Shown here: positions 36,769 to 44,982 of the stretch, one piece after another
Layout: every line of letters begins with the position of its first letter
How positions within the stretch are numbered: the first letter of the stretch is position 1
Assembly (NCBI GenBank): GCA_000332255.1
Contig: KB235926.1
Location: 1,557,434 to 1,614,292 of the forward strand
DNA from: a cyanobacterium PCC 7702
Lineage (GTDB): Bacteria; Cyanobacteriota; Cyanobacteriia; Cyanobacteriales; Nostocaceae
Length of the DNA stretch: 56,859 nt
Direction: 5' to 3'
Program-made: the position numbers and the translations under genes
Notes under the pieces: model-generated
Seen by the model: the letters and a program-made list of their open reading frames with translations, nothing else
Database searches by the model: none
Told to the model about the DNA's origin: nothing

Positions 36769-37875
36769 CTACGCTTGCTGAGGTTCAACTAAATTTTCTG
36801 CTCCTTTGACAACTTTGGCCGATTCTATTTTGTCACCAGCCTTTAATTTTCGCAAAACTTCCTGACCCTCGGTGACGTAGCCAAAAACAGAGTAACGACC
36901 ATCTAACAAGTTTCGTCCTGCTGGTGTCAGTTCTGGTTCGTAAAGAAAGAAGAAAAATTGCGAAGAACCGCCGTTATTGTCATTTTCAGGACGAGCCATG
37001 GCCACCGTGCCATAGGCAGAAAATGGCAAAACTGGTAAATCTGTGTAACGACCGGCTTGTTCTAAGGTAATTCCGTAGGTAGGTTCTTTATCGCCGACAA
37101 TTCTATACTCCAAAGGAATAGCACGGTATTTACCAGTCTTGGGGTCGATAAAACCTACTTCCTTACCTGGTGGATCGCCGGTTTGCAGAAAGTAGGATTC
37201 TTCCGCACGGGTGAATTCCAACCCATTGTAGAAACCTCTTTGTACCAAGTCAACAAAGTTTCCAGCAGTAATAGGAGCATTGTAACCATCCACAACTACC
37301 GTAATGGTACCTTTGTTGGTTTTGATTTCCACAGTAGCGCGTCCTTTCAATTGCGGTAAATTGCTGTACTCCTTGGGAACTTCAAAGGGAAATTCCTGTA
37401 CCATTAACTCTTCTAAGTCCCCAACCAGATCTAAAGCATCGGCTTGTTTTTCCCTTACCAAGTCTCTGTTTTTATCTTCAACAGCTTTTTGTAAATCGCT
37501 TACCTTTGATTTCAATTGCGCAATCAAAGCTTCAGCTTGGGGTTTGCGTTCATCTGGTACACTGGCTAAAAGCTGGGCAGGATTGTTAAGTATCCGCGAT
37601 GCTTTGCCAACGTCTTTGGAAACAGCACCCCAACGCCGAGCTGCTCGCAGTTGATTAGAAATATCTTCTAAGCTTGCTTGTAATTCTCGTACAGGTTTGT
37701 TATCTATTGGCAGTGCATAGCGCAATATAGCTTTACCATCAGTAATTGCATTGCCAGCAGGTAGCCCGGCGTAACTGGAAAAAGTCCATCCAGCTGTGTT
37801 TATTCCTAAAAATAGGACTACCAGCAATAGTGTGATGAAAGTATTCTTCAACCAAGATTTTAAGAAATTGAACAT
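36769..37875 (-). CDS. CYP38/TLP40-type cyclophilin (lumenal peptidyl-prolyl isomerase)
   Basis: 368 residues. It begins with an N-terminal signal/anchor (about residues 10-30, NTFITLLLVVLFLGINTAGW). A helical domain (about 50-165, with ISNQLRAARRWGAVSKDVGK) follows, then a cyclophilin-fold domain (about 180-360) with GFYNGLEFTRAEESYFLQTG, GTVAMARPENDNNGGSSQFF and FGYVTEGQEVL. This is the layout of plant CYP38/TLP40 and Synechocystis Sll0408, lumenal proteins needed for photosystem II assembly and repair. The isomerase site is not canonical in this group, and activity may be absent. It lies upstream of thiL on the same strand. Confidence 0.92.
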   Translation of the reverse strand: MFNFLKSWLKNTFITLLLVVLFLGINTAGWTFSSYAGLPAGNAITDGKAILRYALPIDNKPVRELQASLEDISNQLRAARRWGAVSKDVGKASRILNNPAQLLASVPDERKPQAEALIAQLKSKVSDLQKAVEDKNRDLVREKQADALDLVGDLEELMVQEFPFEVPKEYSNLPQLKGRATVEIKTNKGTITVVVDGYNAPITAGNFVDLVQRGFYNGLEFTRAEESYFLQTGDPPGKEVGFIDPKTGKYRAIPLEYRIVGDKEPTYGITLEQAGRYTDLPVLPFSAYGTVAMARPENDNNGGSSQFFFFLYEPELTPAGRNLLDGRYSVFGYVTEGQEVLRKLKAGDKIESAKVVKGAENLVEPQQA

Positions 37876-38249
37876 GGGATGGCAACAAACGCAGCATCAA
37901 ATTCTTGACTGGGCGTAACCCATCAATAATCTTCCCACAGTAGAGCAAGCATATTTGACATTTCCGTGGATTTATACTAGCTCCCTTTGGGGAAAATTGT
38001 TGCATCTGACAAAGATTGCTCAACTACCTGCATACCCCTTTTCAAAGTAGCTAGCTGTTGCTGATATGTTTGTTTGTGTTCTATTGTTTATCTTTTCACA
38101 TGATGCTAATAATAGCGATCGCCGCTATTGAGGATGAGAAGAAATCGTTCGCAAAAAAATACACGGCTAGCAAACAAGGTAGTGCTCCCAGTCACAGCCG
38201 ACTATTTTTGTAAAATCAAGAAAAAGTCGTTCTCATTTGAAATAGAATA
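37876..38249. other. Intergenic region upstream of the cyclophilin gene
   Basis: About 375 bases between divergent genes. It contains one HIP1 octamer overlap (GCGATCGC) and no coding potential I trust. Confidence 0.45.
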
Positions 38250-38633
38250 ATGCTGGGTACTTTTCAAAAAAGTCAGCTGCGCATAGAACTGGAAGCTTCA
38301 GAAACTGCCATCCGCGATAGTCTTTTGCGTCCCGCCCAACTGGAAAAGTGGCTTGTCTCCAGTCGTTTGCCTTCTGAAATGCCAGAACAGCTACAGCCAG
38401 GTTTCGAATTTACCAGTCGATGGGGTCCAATTACGATCCACCATCAAGTAGACGTGGCAAAATCTAACTGCTTGCGTTTAATTTTAAGCCAGGGAATCGA
38501 CGGCTTTCACGAATGGTATTGGGGAGAAGGTTGGGTACAGTCTCGTTTGGAAGGAGTGTCGCTTTTACCGCTAGCTTTGGGACAAAGTTTAAATTTGTTA
38601 AGCTTGCGTCAGTTTTTATCCCACAGTAAATAA
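38250..38633 (+). CDS. Conserved cyanobacterial SRPBCC-like small protein
   Basis: 127 residues. The sequence alternates beta strands with a helix (SETAIRDSLLRPAQLEKWLV) and a FTSRWGPITIHHQVDVAK strand pair, compatible with the SRPBCC/START-like ligand-binding fold. This is inferred from the pattern, not from a decisive motif. It has Trp-rich conserved positions (HEWYWGEGWVQSRLEG). There is no signal peptide. It is a single gene, convergent with htrA at 38744. The ligand is unknown. Confidence 0.7.
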   Translation: MLGTFQKSQLRIELEASETAIRDSLLRPAQLEKWLVSSRLPSEMPEQLQPGFEFTSRWGPITIHHQVDVAKSNCLRLILSQGIDGFHEWYWGEGWVQSRLEGVSLLPLALGQSLNLLSLRQFLSHSK

Positions 38634-38665
38634 ATGGTATAAATGTCTGGAAAAAGAATGAAAGT

Positions 38666-38693
38666 AGGGGCTTTGAGGTTATTTTTGCCCCTG
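38666..38693. terminator. Weak hairpin between the convergent genes
   Basis: An inverted repeat AGGGGC / GCCCCT with a 15-nt loop lies between the stops at 38633 and 38744. There is no clear T-run, so terminator function is uncertain. Confidence 0.3.
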
Positions 38694-38743
38694 CTTGTAC
38701 CGTTGGAGGAGAAACAAGGTGTAATTCTACCCCGAAGGCGAGA

Positions 38744-39964
38744 TTACAAAGAAGCGTTTTGCAGTTCTGCCGTACGCACTGCTAGTTGCTTTGTCTGGTT
38801 ACCGCGTTGGATTTTTAGTTGTAAGGTCTGACCAACACGACTTTCTTCGACAATATTTTGCAATTGTTCAGCAGTAGTAACAGGTTTGCCTTCAACTTGG
38901 ACGATCACGTCACCGCGACGAAGACCCGCTTTGGCAGCAGGAGAGTTAGGTATAACTCCTACAACTAAAACTCCGTTAACTTCTGGAACTTGGATGGGAG
39001 AGTTGGGGTCACTGTTGTTTTGTCTGGCCAATTGGGGTGTTAAAGTTATCATTTGCACGCCTAAGTAGGGATGAGCTACTTTGCCATCGCGTTCTAGTTG
39101 AGCTACTATTTGCTTAGCTTTGTCAATCGGGATGGCAAACCCAATTCCCATTGCATCAGCACGAATAGCTGTATTAATGCCAATAACTTCGCCTCGATCG
39201 TTCAATAAAGGTCCGCCAGAGTTACCCGGGTTGATAGCAGCATCCGTTTGAATAAAGTCCAAGCGTTTGTCAGGAATACCAACTTGAGCGCTAGAACGTC
39301 TGAGGGTGCTGACAATTCCCAGGGTGACAGTGTTATCAAATCCTAAGGGGTTACCCACGGCGATCGCCCAATCTCCTACTTGTACTTTCGATGAGGAACC
39401 CAAAGGAGCAACTGGTAAATCGTTACCGGCGTTAATCTTAATCAAAGCCAGATCCGTCACCTTATCCACGCCCTGAACTTTACCTTCAAAAGAGCGACCG
39501 TCTTTAAGGCGGACTGTTACCCTATCAGCCTTATCAACTACGTGAGCATTGGTTAAAACCAAACCGCTTTTGTCGATAATAAAACCAGAACCAAGACCGC
39601 GTACTTGTTCGGGGGGAAGCTGTCCTTGGAAGCTATCCCCAAAAAAACGCCGGAAAAAAGGATCGTCAAAGAACGGATCGGGAAGGCGACGAGTAATGGT
39701 ACGCTCGGTATCAATTCTGACAACTGCTTTGCCAACCCGGTTAACAGCTGCCGTCACAAAGCTACTATTACCGATCGCTGCTGCTGGTGATTGGCGTTGA
39801 GCAACTAGTTGTGGCTTGGTGTCGTCAGTTACAGAACTTGGTGCTGGTTCGGCTTGGGAAGGTAAAACGCGTAAAGTCCCAACGGTGAGTAAAACTCCCA
39901 AAAATAAAGCTAACACATGGGTAGCGACTTGACGCACAGACCTAGTGAGTAGGGAAAATCGCAT
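38744..39964 (-). CDS. HtrA/Deg-type trypsin-like serine protease with PDZ domain
   Basis: 406 residues from the ATG at 39964; a GTG two codons earlier is possible. A signal peptide or anchor ([20 protein letters not shown]) is followed by a linker. The S1C protease domain has His in [11 protein letters not shown], Asp in VTDLALIKI and Ser in NPGNSGGPL, with the cyanobacterial segments [12 protein letters not shown] and [15 protein letters not shown]. One PDZ domain follows (about 300-400, [20 protein letters not shown]). This matches the HhoA/HhoB/HtrA group, periplasmic or lumenal quality-control proteases. I cannot tell which of the three it is. Confidence 0.94.
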   Translation of the reverse strand: MRFSLLTRSVRQVATHVLALFLGVLLTVGTLRVLPSQAEPAPSSVTDDTKPQLVAQRQSPAAAIGNSSFVTAAVNRVGKAVVRIDTERTITRRLPDPFFDDPFFRRFFGDSFQGQLPPEQVRGLGSGFIIDKSGLVLTNAHVVDKADRVTVRLKDGRSFEGKVQGVDKVTDLALIKINAGNDLPVAPLGSSSKVQVGDWAIAVGNPLGFDNTVTLGIVSTLRRSSAQVGIPDKRLDFIQTDAAINPGNSGGPLLNDRGEVIGINTAIRADAMGIGFAIPIDKAKQIVAQLERDGKVAHPYLGVQMITLTPQLARQNNSDPNSPIQVPEVNGVLVVGVIPNSPAAKAGLRRGDVIVQVEGKPVTTAEQLQNIVEESRVGQTLQLKIQRGNQTKQLAVRTAELQNASL

Positions 39965-40324
39965 AACCACAACCTAAAGATGAAAATTTAGTAGTTGCGT
40001 AATAGTGATAGTCATCTCTAAGACTATTGTTGCAAGTTTGATGAGAATTCCTAGGCATTGACGCCCGCTCTCATCTGGAAGTTTCGCGCGTTGACTTTTG
40101 ATAGAAGATGTGACGCGATCTGCCTACTTATAAATTTATTTAAAAAAACGGCTCAAAAGCTATTGCGGACATTTGCACCTTGAATGTTCGGTTTTCGCCC
40201 ATCAATGAGGTAAACAATCAAACTTAAGATCCCAGCTGCAGATAGAGAAACTTAGTTGTTTTCTGACTGTTGCACTCCCTCTAGGCTAGGATCTGATCTA
40301 TTACTAGAATTTTCATAACAACCA
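39965..40324. other. Intergenic region between htrA and the InrS-like gene (divergent)
   Basis: About 360 bases with no gene. It should contain both promoters and, if the repressor is autoregulated, an operator. I see no clear inverted repeat. Confidence 0.45.
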
Positions 40325-40729
40325 ATGAACGGATCGGGATCGCAATTTCCCCAGTCATCCTTGCCTGATTATGAACAACAAGATTTGCTCCTCAAGAATG
40401 CAGAAGACCACATGCATGCAGATCCTACTTCCCAACCCCAAAAGCTGGCTCATGCTCACGTTCACAGCGAAGAGTCTTTACGGCGAATAGTCAACCGATT
40501 GTCTCGCATCGAAGGGCACATTCGCGGCATCAAAACAATGGTACAGCAAAATAGCCCCTGCCCGGATGTTCTGCTGCAAATTGCCGCGGTACGGGGTGCT
40601 CTGGATCGAGTGGCGCGAATAGTTTTGGATGAACATTTGAGCGAATGCATCCTCAGAGCTGCAAAAGAAGGTAATATTGACGTGGAAATAGAGCAACTCA
40701 AAGCTGCCCTAGATAGGTTTTTGCCTTAG
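40325..40729 (+). CDS. CsoR/RcnR-family metal-sensing repressor, InrS-like
   Basis: 134 residues. The core from residue ~48 is a CsoR/FrmR-type four-helix repressor: SLRRIVNRLSRIEGHIRGIK, then Cys79, His104 and Cys108 (SPCPDVLLQ and DEHLSEC). That Cys-x24-His-x3-Cys spacing equals the metal site of CsoR and of the Synechocystis nickel sensor InrS. The extra N-terminal tail contains a cluster of His residues (HAHVH, 43-47) that could supply the fourth ligand, as in InrS. The usual target, a nickel exporter gene, is not next to it. Copper (CsoR) is the alternative metal; the His-rich tail favours nickel. Confidence 0.88.
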   Translation: MNGSGSQFPQSSLPDYEQQDLLLKNAEDHMHADPTSQPQKLAHAHVHSEESLRRIVNRLSRIEGHIRGIKTMVQQNSPCPDVLLQIAAVRGALDRVARIVLDEHLSECILRAAKEGNIDVEIEQLKAALDRFLP

Positions 40730-40892
40730 TTATTCGCATGTCTTTTTGCAAGCAAGCCTGAACGTGCATTGTAGCAATTCATTACAAACTACTTTGCCCA
40801 GATAGTAAAAATTTAACAGGGTAAACAAAGGAAGTTGAAGATCTTTGTTGCAGTCCGTTTCGACGGACTTTTGCTTGTTTAATATTGGGAAA

Positions 40893-41729
40893 ATGGCCTC
40901 GACCAACTACAAATACCATTATTGTTTTCGCGGCAGTTGCCATCAACCGCTAATTGTTTTTCTACACGGTTTTCTGGGTAATTGCTATGAATTCGAATCA
41001 GTCACAGAATTACTAAACAATCAATTTTCTTGCTTGAGCGTTGACCTTCCCGGACACGGTAAAACCAAGGTTTTAGGTGGCAATGAATTTTACACCATGG
41101 AGAAGACAGCTTTGTCTTTAATCAATTTGTTAGATGAATTAAAAATTTCTAAAGCTTTTTTGGTTGGTTATTCCATGGGTGGTAGATTAGCGCTGTATCT
41201 AGCTTTACATTTTCCGCATCGCTTTGCCAAAGTTGTATTGGAGTCGAGTTCTCCTGGTTTGAAAACAACAACAGAAAGATGGGAAAGGGTAAAATCTGAT
41301 GAGGCAATAGCGAGAAAGTTAAATAGAATAGTTGAAAAAAGTGATTTAATGATGTTCTTGTCAAAGTGGTACAGTCAACCAATTTTTGGTAAGATAAAAA
41401 ATCATCCAGATTTTCCTAATTTAATTCAAAAAAGATTAGAAAATAACCCAGCTGAATTAGCCAAATCTCTACGATTTATGGGTACTGGATGCCAACCTTC
41501 TTTATGGGAAAACCTTCTAGATAATTCGATTCCTTTGCTTTTATTAGTAGGTGAATATGATGATAAATTTATCAGCATTAACAAAGAAATGGTCCGTTTA
41601 GGAAAATTATGTCAGCTAAAAGTAATTAGTAACGCTGGTCATAATGTTCATTTTGAACAAACGATGGCATTTGCAGAAAAGATTCGGCAGTTTTTCGGAA
41701 AAAGAGAATCCAACTGCATAGATAGATGA
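40893..41729 (+). CDS. menH: Alpha/beta hydrolase, probable MenH (SHCHC synthase)
   Basis: 278 residues from the ATG at 40893; the frame extends to a TTG at 40845. It has an oxyanion loop FLHGFLGNCYEFE, the nucleophile elbow GYSMGGRLALYLA and the MenH-type segment VVLESSSPGLKTTTERWERV. The Asp near LVGEYDDKF and the final His in NAGHNVHFEQ complete the triad. MenH forms 2-succinyl-6-hydroxy-2,4-cyclohexadiene-1-carboxylate for phylloquinone, the photosystem I cofactor. A related hydrolase of unknown substrate is possible, but the SPGL and ER pattern supports MenH. The stop overlaps the ATG of the next gene (ATGA). Confidence 0.88.
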   Translation: MASTNYKYHYCFRGSCHQPLIVFLHGFLGNCYEFESVTELLNNQFSCLSVDLPGHGKTKVLGGNEFYTMEKTALSLINLLDELKISKAFLVGYSMGGRLALYLALHFPHRFAKVVLESSSPGLKTTTERWERVKSDEAIARKLNRIVEKSDLMMFLSKWYSQPIFGKIKNHPDFPNLIQKRLENNPAELAKSLRFMGTGCQPSLWENLLDNSIPLLLLVGEYDDKFISINKEMVRLGKLCQLKVISNAGHNVHFEQTMAFAEKIRQFFGKRESNCIDR

Positions 41730-42001
41730 CATGGGGAATTATCGAGCCTTATAAGGGTGGATTTTTAGAAATTATTCCGGAAGGAGAATACAGCGATTAT
41801 TGGTTGATCGCAGCAATACACGTAAATGGAAAAGTTTTTTGCCCTAGTCCTCGATTTTACCGGAATGAGCAGCAAGCTTTCAGCAAGGCACAAAAAATTT
41901 TTGATTGGATAGCCAGTTATGATAGTAACGATCGCCAAAGAGAATTTTGGAACCAAGAGCTAGGAATTTTTCTATGGTCTCTATCTCGGAACAACAGCTA
42001 A
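41726..42001 (+). CDS. Small conserved protein coupled to menH
   Basis: 91 residues. The start ATG overlaps the menH stop (ATGA, 41726-41729), indicating translational coupling. The N-terminal ~60 residues (YKGGFLEIIPEGEYSDYWLI, then PRFYRNEQQAFSKAQKIFDW) resemble the N-terminal part of the DUF1830 protein at 50101, with the shared pattern Y-x-G-x-(L)-(I)-E-(I/L)-I-P and a closing QA-x3-AK helix. So this appears to be a small cyanobacterial domain of ~60 residues. It has no signal peptide or membrane segment and no catalytic motif. Function unknown. Confidence 0.8.
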   Translation: MTWGIIEPYKGGFLEIIPEGEYSDYWLIAAIHVNGKVFCPSPRFYRNEQQAFSKAQKIFDWIASYDSNDRQREFWNQELGIFLWSLSRNNS

Positions 42002-42023
42002 AAAATAGCGGTTGATTTCGCTC

Positions 42024-42728
42024 TTAAATACGCAGTTTTGTTTTTGCAGCTGCCTTTAATTCTTCTTGTAACATTTTCTGATAAATTTGAGGCAAGTAAG
42101 GACTGACGGAATTACTTTCAATTCCATATCCCAGACTTGTCCAAGTAGATGAAAGTCGCTGCAAAACCTGAGTCAACTTTCCCTGCTGCAAAAGTTGAGA
42201 AATATCAACTCCCCAAAATTCAGGATCGCTCAACCAGCGATAAATAACAATGTCTTGGTATTCTGGTTCAAAACTGTAAGAAACCCAGAACATTAACTGC
42301 TTTGGTTTCGGGTGGTATTTGGGAGCTATTTGATACCAGGTTGTGTTGATGATTTGATATCTACCAGCAGCTGTGGAACAGTTTCCCCGGTTGGGGCCAG
42401 TAACAATTGTCACACATATTTCCGGATGGCGGCGCAAATCGTTAACGTGCTGACCGCCATACAAGATGGAATAGGGACGGTTGTCATTTGCTTCGCTAGC
42501 TGAGATAGTTCGCATCAAAGCACGAATGTAGGGATCGCCTCCCTTCATCACCAAAGGTGGTTGTTTAACTTGAAAGACCGGTTCAGGAGGCGATCGCATC
42601 TCGTCGATTATGTACCATTGAAACAAGTGTACAAAGGCTAAAACAGCGGCTAGCGGAGCAATAAATTTTTCAACGCCTTTGAGTTGCAATTCTTTCAGAG
42701 TCCAATTCCTCAACTTTGGCTGTTTCAT
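42024..42728 (-). CDS. Membrane-anchored lambda-endolysin-like muramidase
   Basis: 234 residues. A basic N-terminus is followed by one membrane segment (about 22-40, FIAPLAAVLAFVHLFQWYII). From residue 62 on the protein matches phage lambda endolysin R (GH104-type lytic transglycosylase): ALMRTISASEANDN with the catalytic Glu79, YSILYGGQ, RRHPEI, STAAGRYQIINTTWY, and SSTWTSLGYG near the end. Family knowledge says this fold cleaves peptidoglycan by lytic transglycosylation. The anchor points to periplasmic peptidoglycan remodelling rather than phage lysis. No holin or other phage gene is near. It is convergent with the gene at 41726. Confidence 0.88.
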   Translation of the reverse strand: MKQPKLRNWTLKELQLKGVEKFIAPLAAVLAFVHLFQWYIIDEMRSPPEPVFQVKQPPLVMKGGDPYIRALMRTISASEANDNRPYSILYGGQHVNDLRRHPEICVTIVTGPNRGNCSTAAGRYQIINTTWYQIAPKYHPKPKQLMFWVSYSFEPEYQDIVIYRWLSDPEFWGVDISQLLQQGKLTQVLQRLSSTWTSLGYGIESNSVSPYLPQIYQKMLQEELKAAAKTKLRI

Positions 42729-42805
42729 GAAAATATCACAGGTCAGTTGCTCGTTTCGATAATTTCAGCTCTTTAATTATTTTTCTTTCCGTCTTGGTTT
42801 GGTAA

Positions 42806-43465
42806 TTAAGCAACGCTTGCAAACAATTGTGCGAAACTTTTAGCAGTAGCATCTGGTTTGGCTATAATTTCCACAATTTTATTGCGTGCTGCCGGTTCGA
42901 ACAATGCCTCGACACAAACCTGGGCGACTTTTTGACGGGGGATGCTACCTTCAAACAGCGTATCAGCACTTTGCATGACGATGGGGTTAGAATTATCTTC
43001 GTTTCTCAAACCACCTGGTCGAACAATAGTATAAGTAAGACCGCTTTTTTGCAAATATTCCTCTGCTTGTTTTTTCCAAAACAAAATCAGCCAAAACAAA
43101 TTCAGGGGATGAAAAAACTTAGAAACAGCCAAAGAAGAAACCAAGACAAAATGTTCTATTCCTTTTGCTTTTGCAGCATCAACTAAATTTTTGGTTCCTT
43201 CATAATCGATTTTGTAGGGACCTGTAGGATCGAAACTGGGTTTTGCTCCTGTAGCGCACAGAACCACCGTTGCATCTCCCAAAGCAGCTGTTAGGTTTTG
43301 TCGGTCTAACACGTCGCCTTGTACTAATTCAACTTCAGCGGGAAGGATGTTCCTTGCTTTTGGGATATCTCGTACCAAAGCACGAACGGGAATCTTGCGT
43401 GCTACTAGTTCCTGGACGATGCGGCGACCTGTTTGACCCGTTGCTCCTGCTACAAAAGCTTTCAT
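42806..43465 (-). CDS. NmrA-like NAD(P)-binding protein (atypical SDR), short form
   Basis: 219 residues. The Rossmann motif is AGATGQTGRRIVQELVARKI; RALVRD after the second strand suits NADP(H). Next come VELVQGDVLDRQNL, the GTKNLVDAAKAKGIEHFVLV strand, and YTIVRPGGLRNED. It resembles the TIC62-like/SDR_a5 group. It is shorter than 22242-23117 because the C-terminal substrate part is reduced. No second gene shares its transcript. Confidence 0.88.
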   Translation of the reverse strand: MKAFVAGATGQTGRRIVQELVARKIPVRALVRDIPKARNILPAEVELVQGDVLDRQNLTAALGDATVVLCATGAKPSFDPTGPYKIDYEGTKNLVDAAKAKGIEHFVLVSSLAVSKFFHPLNLFWLILFWKKQAEEYLQKSGLTYTIVRPGGLRNEDNSNPIVMQSADTLFEGSIPRQKVAQVCVEALFEPAARNKIVEIIAKPDATAKSFAQLFASVA

Positions 43466-43637
43466 GATCCACTTATCCTATAAAGCTAGTATGTAGTTCT
43501 TATTTTAGAGATTCAAGGAATCTAGTGATTTTAGCTACCGGTTTTTAAGTTTTCGTTCAAAATAGAATCTAATTGCTAAACGTGCTTCTGAGAAAGGGAA
43601 ATATTTATTAAGACTTCCACTGGAGAAAAATCTATTT

Positions 43638-44333
43638 ATGCTTTCGGAAGATTTAGAATCTCAATCATTAGCAACGACAGAAGCTTTTTTGTCTGTAACT
43701 TCCCATCTTAACGAAGTTGCAACACAGCAAGCATCCCCACCAGCAACAACAACAAAGACAGCGACTAGATTTTGCGGTTATTATCAAGACTGCATGGAGA
43801 TGTTTGCACCAAAAGACAAGGTTGCTGAGTATCTTCAAAATCACGCCAGCTGGTTTTCTCGCTGTGCAGAACCGATGAAGGTAGAACCGCTGGGAGAAAA
43901 TAGCTACGCTTTAGCGATCGGTCGTTTTGGTTCTTTTGGTTATGAAATCGAGCCAAAAATAGGTTTGGAGCTTTTATGTCCAGAAAATGGTATTTATCGC
44001 ATTCGTACCATCCCCATTCCTGAGGATCGGACTTTTGGCTATGAGGTGGATTATCGAGCTTCGCTACAACTAGTAGAGCAAATTTCCAGTCCCCAAGCGG
44101 GGATGGAACCTGTACAGGTGACGCGGGTCGAGTGGGAATTAAATTTAATAGTGGATATTTATTTTCCTAAGTTTATTGAGCGATTGCCAAAGTCTTTGAT
44201 TCAATCTACGGGCGATCGCTTGCTTAACCAAATTGTTCGCCAAGTCTCCCGTCGCTTAACTCGGAAAGTTCAGCAAGATTTTCACCAATCCCAAAAACTA
44301 CCTTTTCCTAACAATTTCCAACATAAAAGTTAG
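43638..44333 (+). CDS. DUF1997 family protein
   Basis: 231 residues. An N-terminal ~55-residue variable part rich in Thr, Ser and Ala is followed by the DUF1997 domain: RFCGYYQDCMEMFAPKDKVA, LGENSYALAIGRFGSFGYEI, IEPKIGLELL and PKSLIQSTGDRLLNQIVRQV SRRLTRKVQQDF. The family occurs in cyanobacteria and plant chloroplasts, and its function is unknown. The fold is predicted SRPBCC-like from the strand pattern. It is convergent with the DUF4079 gene, with a hairpin between them that overlaps the TAG stop codon. Confidence 0.85.
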   Translation: MLSEDLESQSLATTEAFLSVTSHLNEVATQQASPPATTTKTATRFCGYYQDCMEMFAPKDKVAEYLQNHASWFSRCAEPMKVEPLGENSYALAIGRFGSFGYEIEPKIGLELLCPENGIYRIRTIPIPEDRTFGYEVDYRASLQLVEQISSPQAGMEPVQVTRVEWELNLIVDIYFPKFIERLPKSLIQSTGDRLLNQIVRQVSRRLTRKVQQDFHQSQKLPFPNNFQHKS

Positions 44334-44358
44334 CTATTAGCAATTAGCTAATAGCTAA
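44330..44358. terminator. Perfect 12-bp inverted repeat between convergent genes
   Basis: TTAGCTATTAGC (44330-44341) and GCTAATAGCTAA (44347-44358) with a 5-nt loop. It includes the stop codon of the DUF1997 gene and sits before the stop of the DUF4079 gene. It is probably a bidirectional terminator, though the stem is A/T-rich and the T-runs are short. Confidence 0.5.
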
Positions 44359-44368
44359 TCAGTAATTC

Positions 44369-44839
44369 TTAGACGTTACTGAGAATTTTTTGCACTATCT
44401 GCACGCCTGTTATTGCTTGCCAAATGAAAAGTCCCAGTAAGGTAAAATTCAACAAAATATGGGTAGCGCGCGCCCAATCTGCACCTTTTTGCATAAAAGG
44501 AGATAAAGAAGCAGATAAGGCGACCAAACTGGTCATTCCCAGTCCCACCAACAGATGGGGACCAACAAATAATTTGCCGTTGTTAATATAGGTGACGGCC
44601 ATTCCGCCCACAGAACCGGTTACCATCAAAGCCAATATAATAGAACCAATTTGGTAGTGTCTAATGTTGTATCTGCGTTTAATTAATTCCTTTTTTTCTT
44701 CTCCTTGAGCATTTCTGGTACGCTGTACTTGCAGTCCTAAATAAGCAGCATAGATAGTCAATAACAACAAAGCCCACATGAGAATTGGGTGCAAAAATTG
44801 CGACCAATATTTTACAGACGGTGACAGTTCCAAGTTCAT
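44369..44839 (-). CDS. DUF4079 family membrane protein
   Basis: 156 residues with four predicted membrane helices (about 14-33, 57-77, 88-110 and 125-147). The conserved His-containing parts are FLHPILMWALLLLTIYAAYL, RHYQIGSIILALMVTGSVGG and RATHILLNFTLLGLFIWQAI. The His pairs could ligate haem, as in ferric-reductase-like or cytochrome b561-like proteins, but this is speculative. DUF4079 is known mainly from cyanobacteria and chloroplasts. It is a single gene, convergent with the DUF1997 gene. Confidence 0.85.
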   Translation of the reverse strand: MNLELSPSVKYWSQFLHPILMWALLLLTIYAAYLGLQVQRTRNAQGEEKKELIKRRYNIRHYQIGSIILALMVTGSVGGMAVTYINNGKLFVGPHLLVGLGMTSLVALSASLSPFMQKGADWARATHILLNFTLLGLFIWQAITGVQIVQKILSNV

Positions 44840-44982
44840 AGCCTTTGCCCCATTTATTAAATCTTCATAAAAATTAGCATAACGCTAATCGGAGATGGGG
44901 GATGGGAAGATATAGGTAGTAGTTAATAACTAACAGATCAAACTACTCTGTCGTTACTAAAAGCTACTAAATTATAAAACTA

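Noticed and set aside
42024-42728. Prophage remnant suggested by the endolysin-like gene
   Set aside because: No holin, capsid, integrase or other phage gene is nearby, and the protein has its own membrane anchor.
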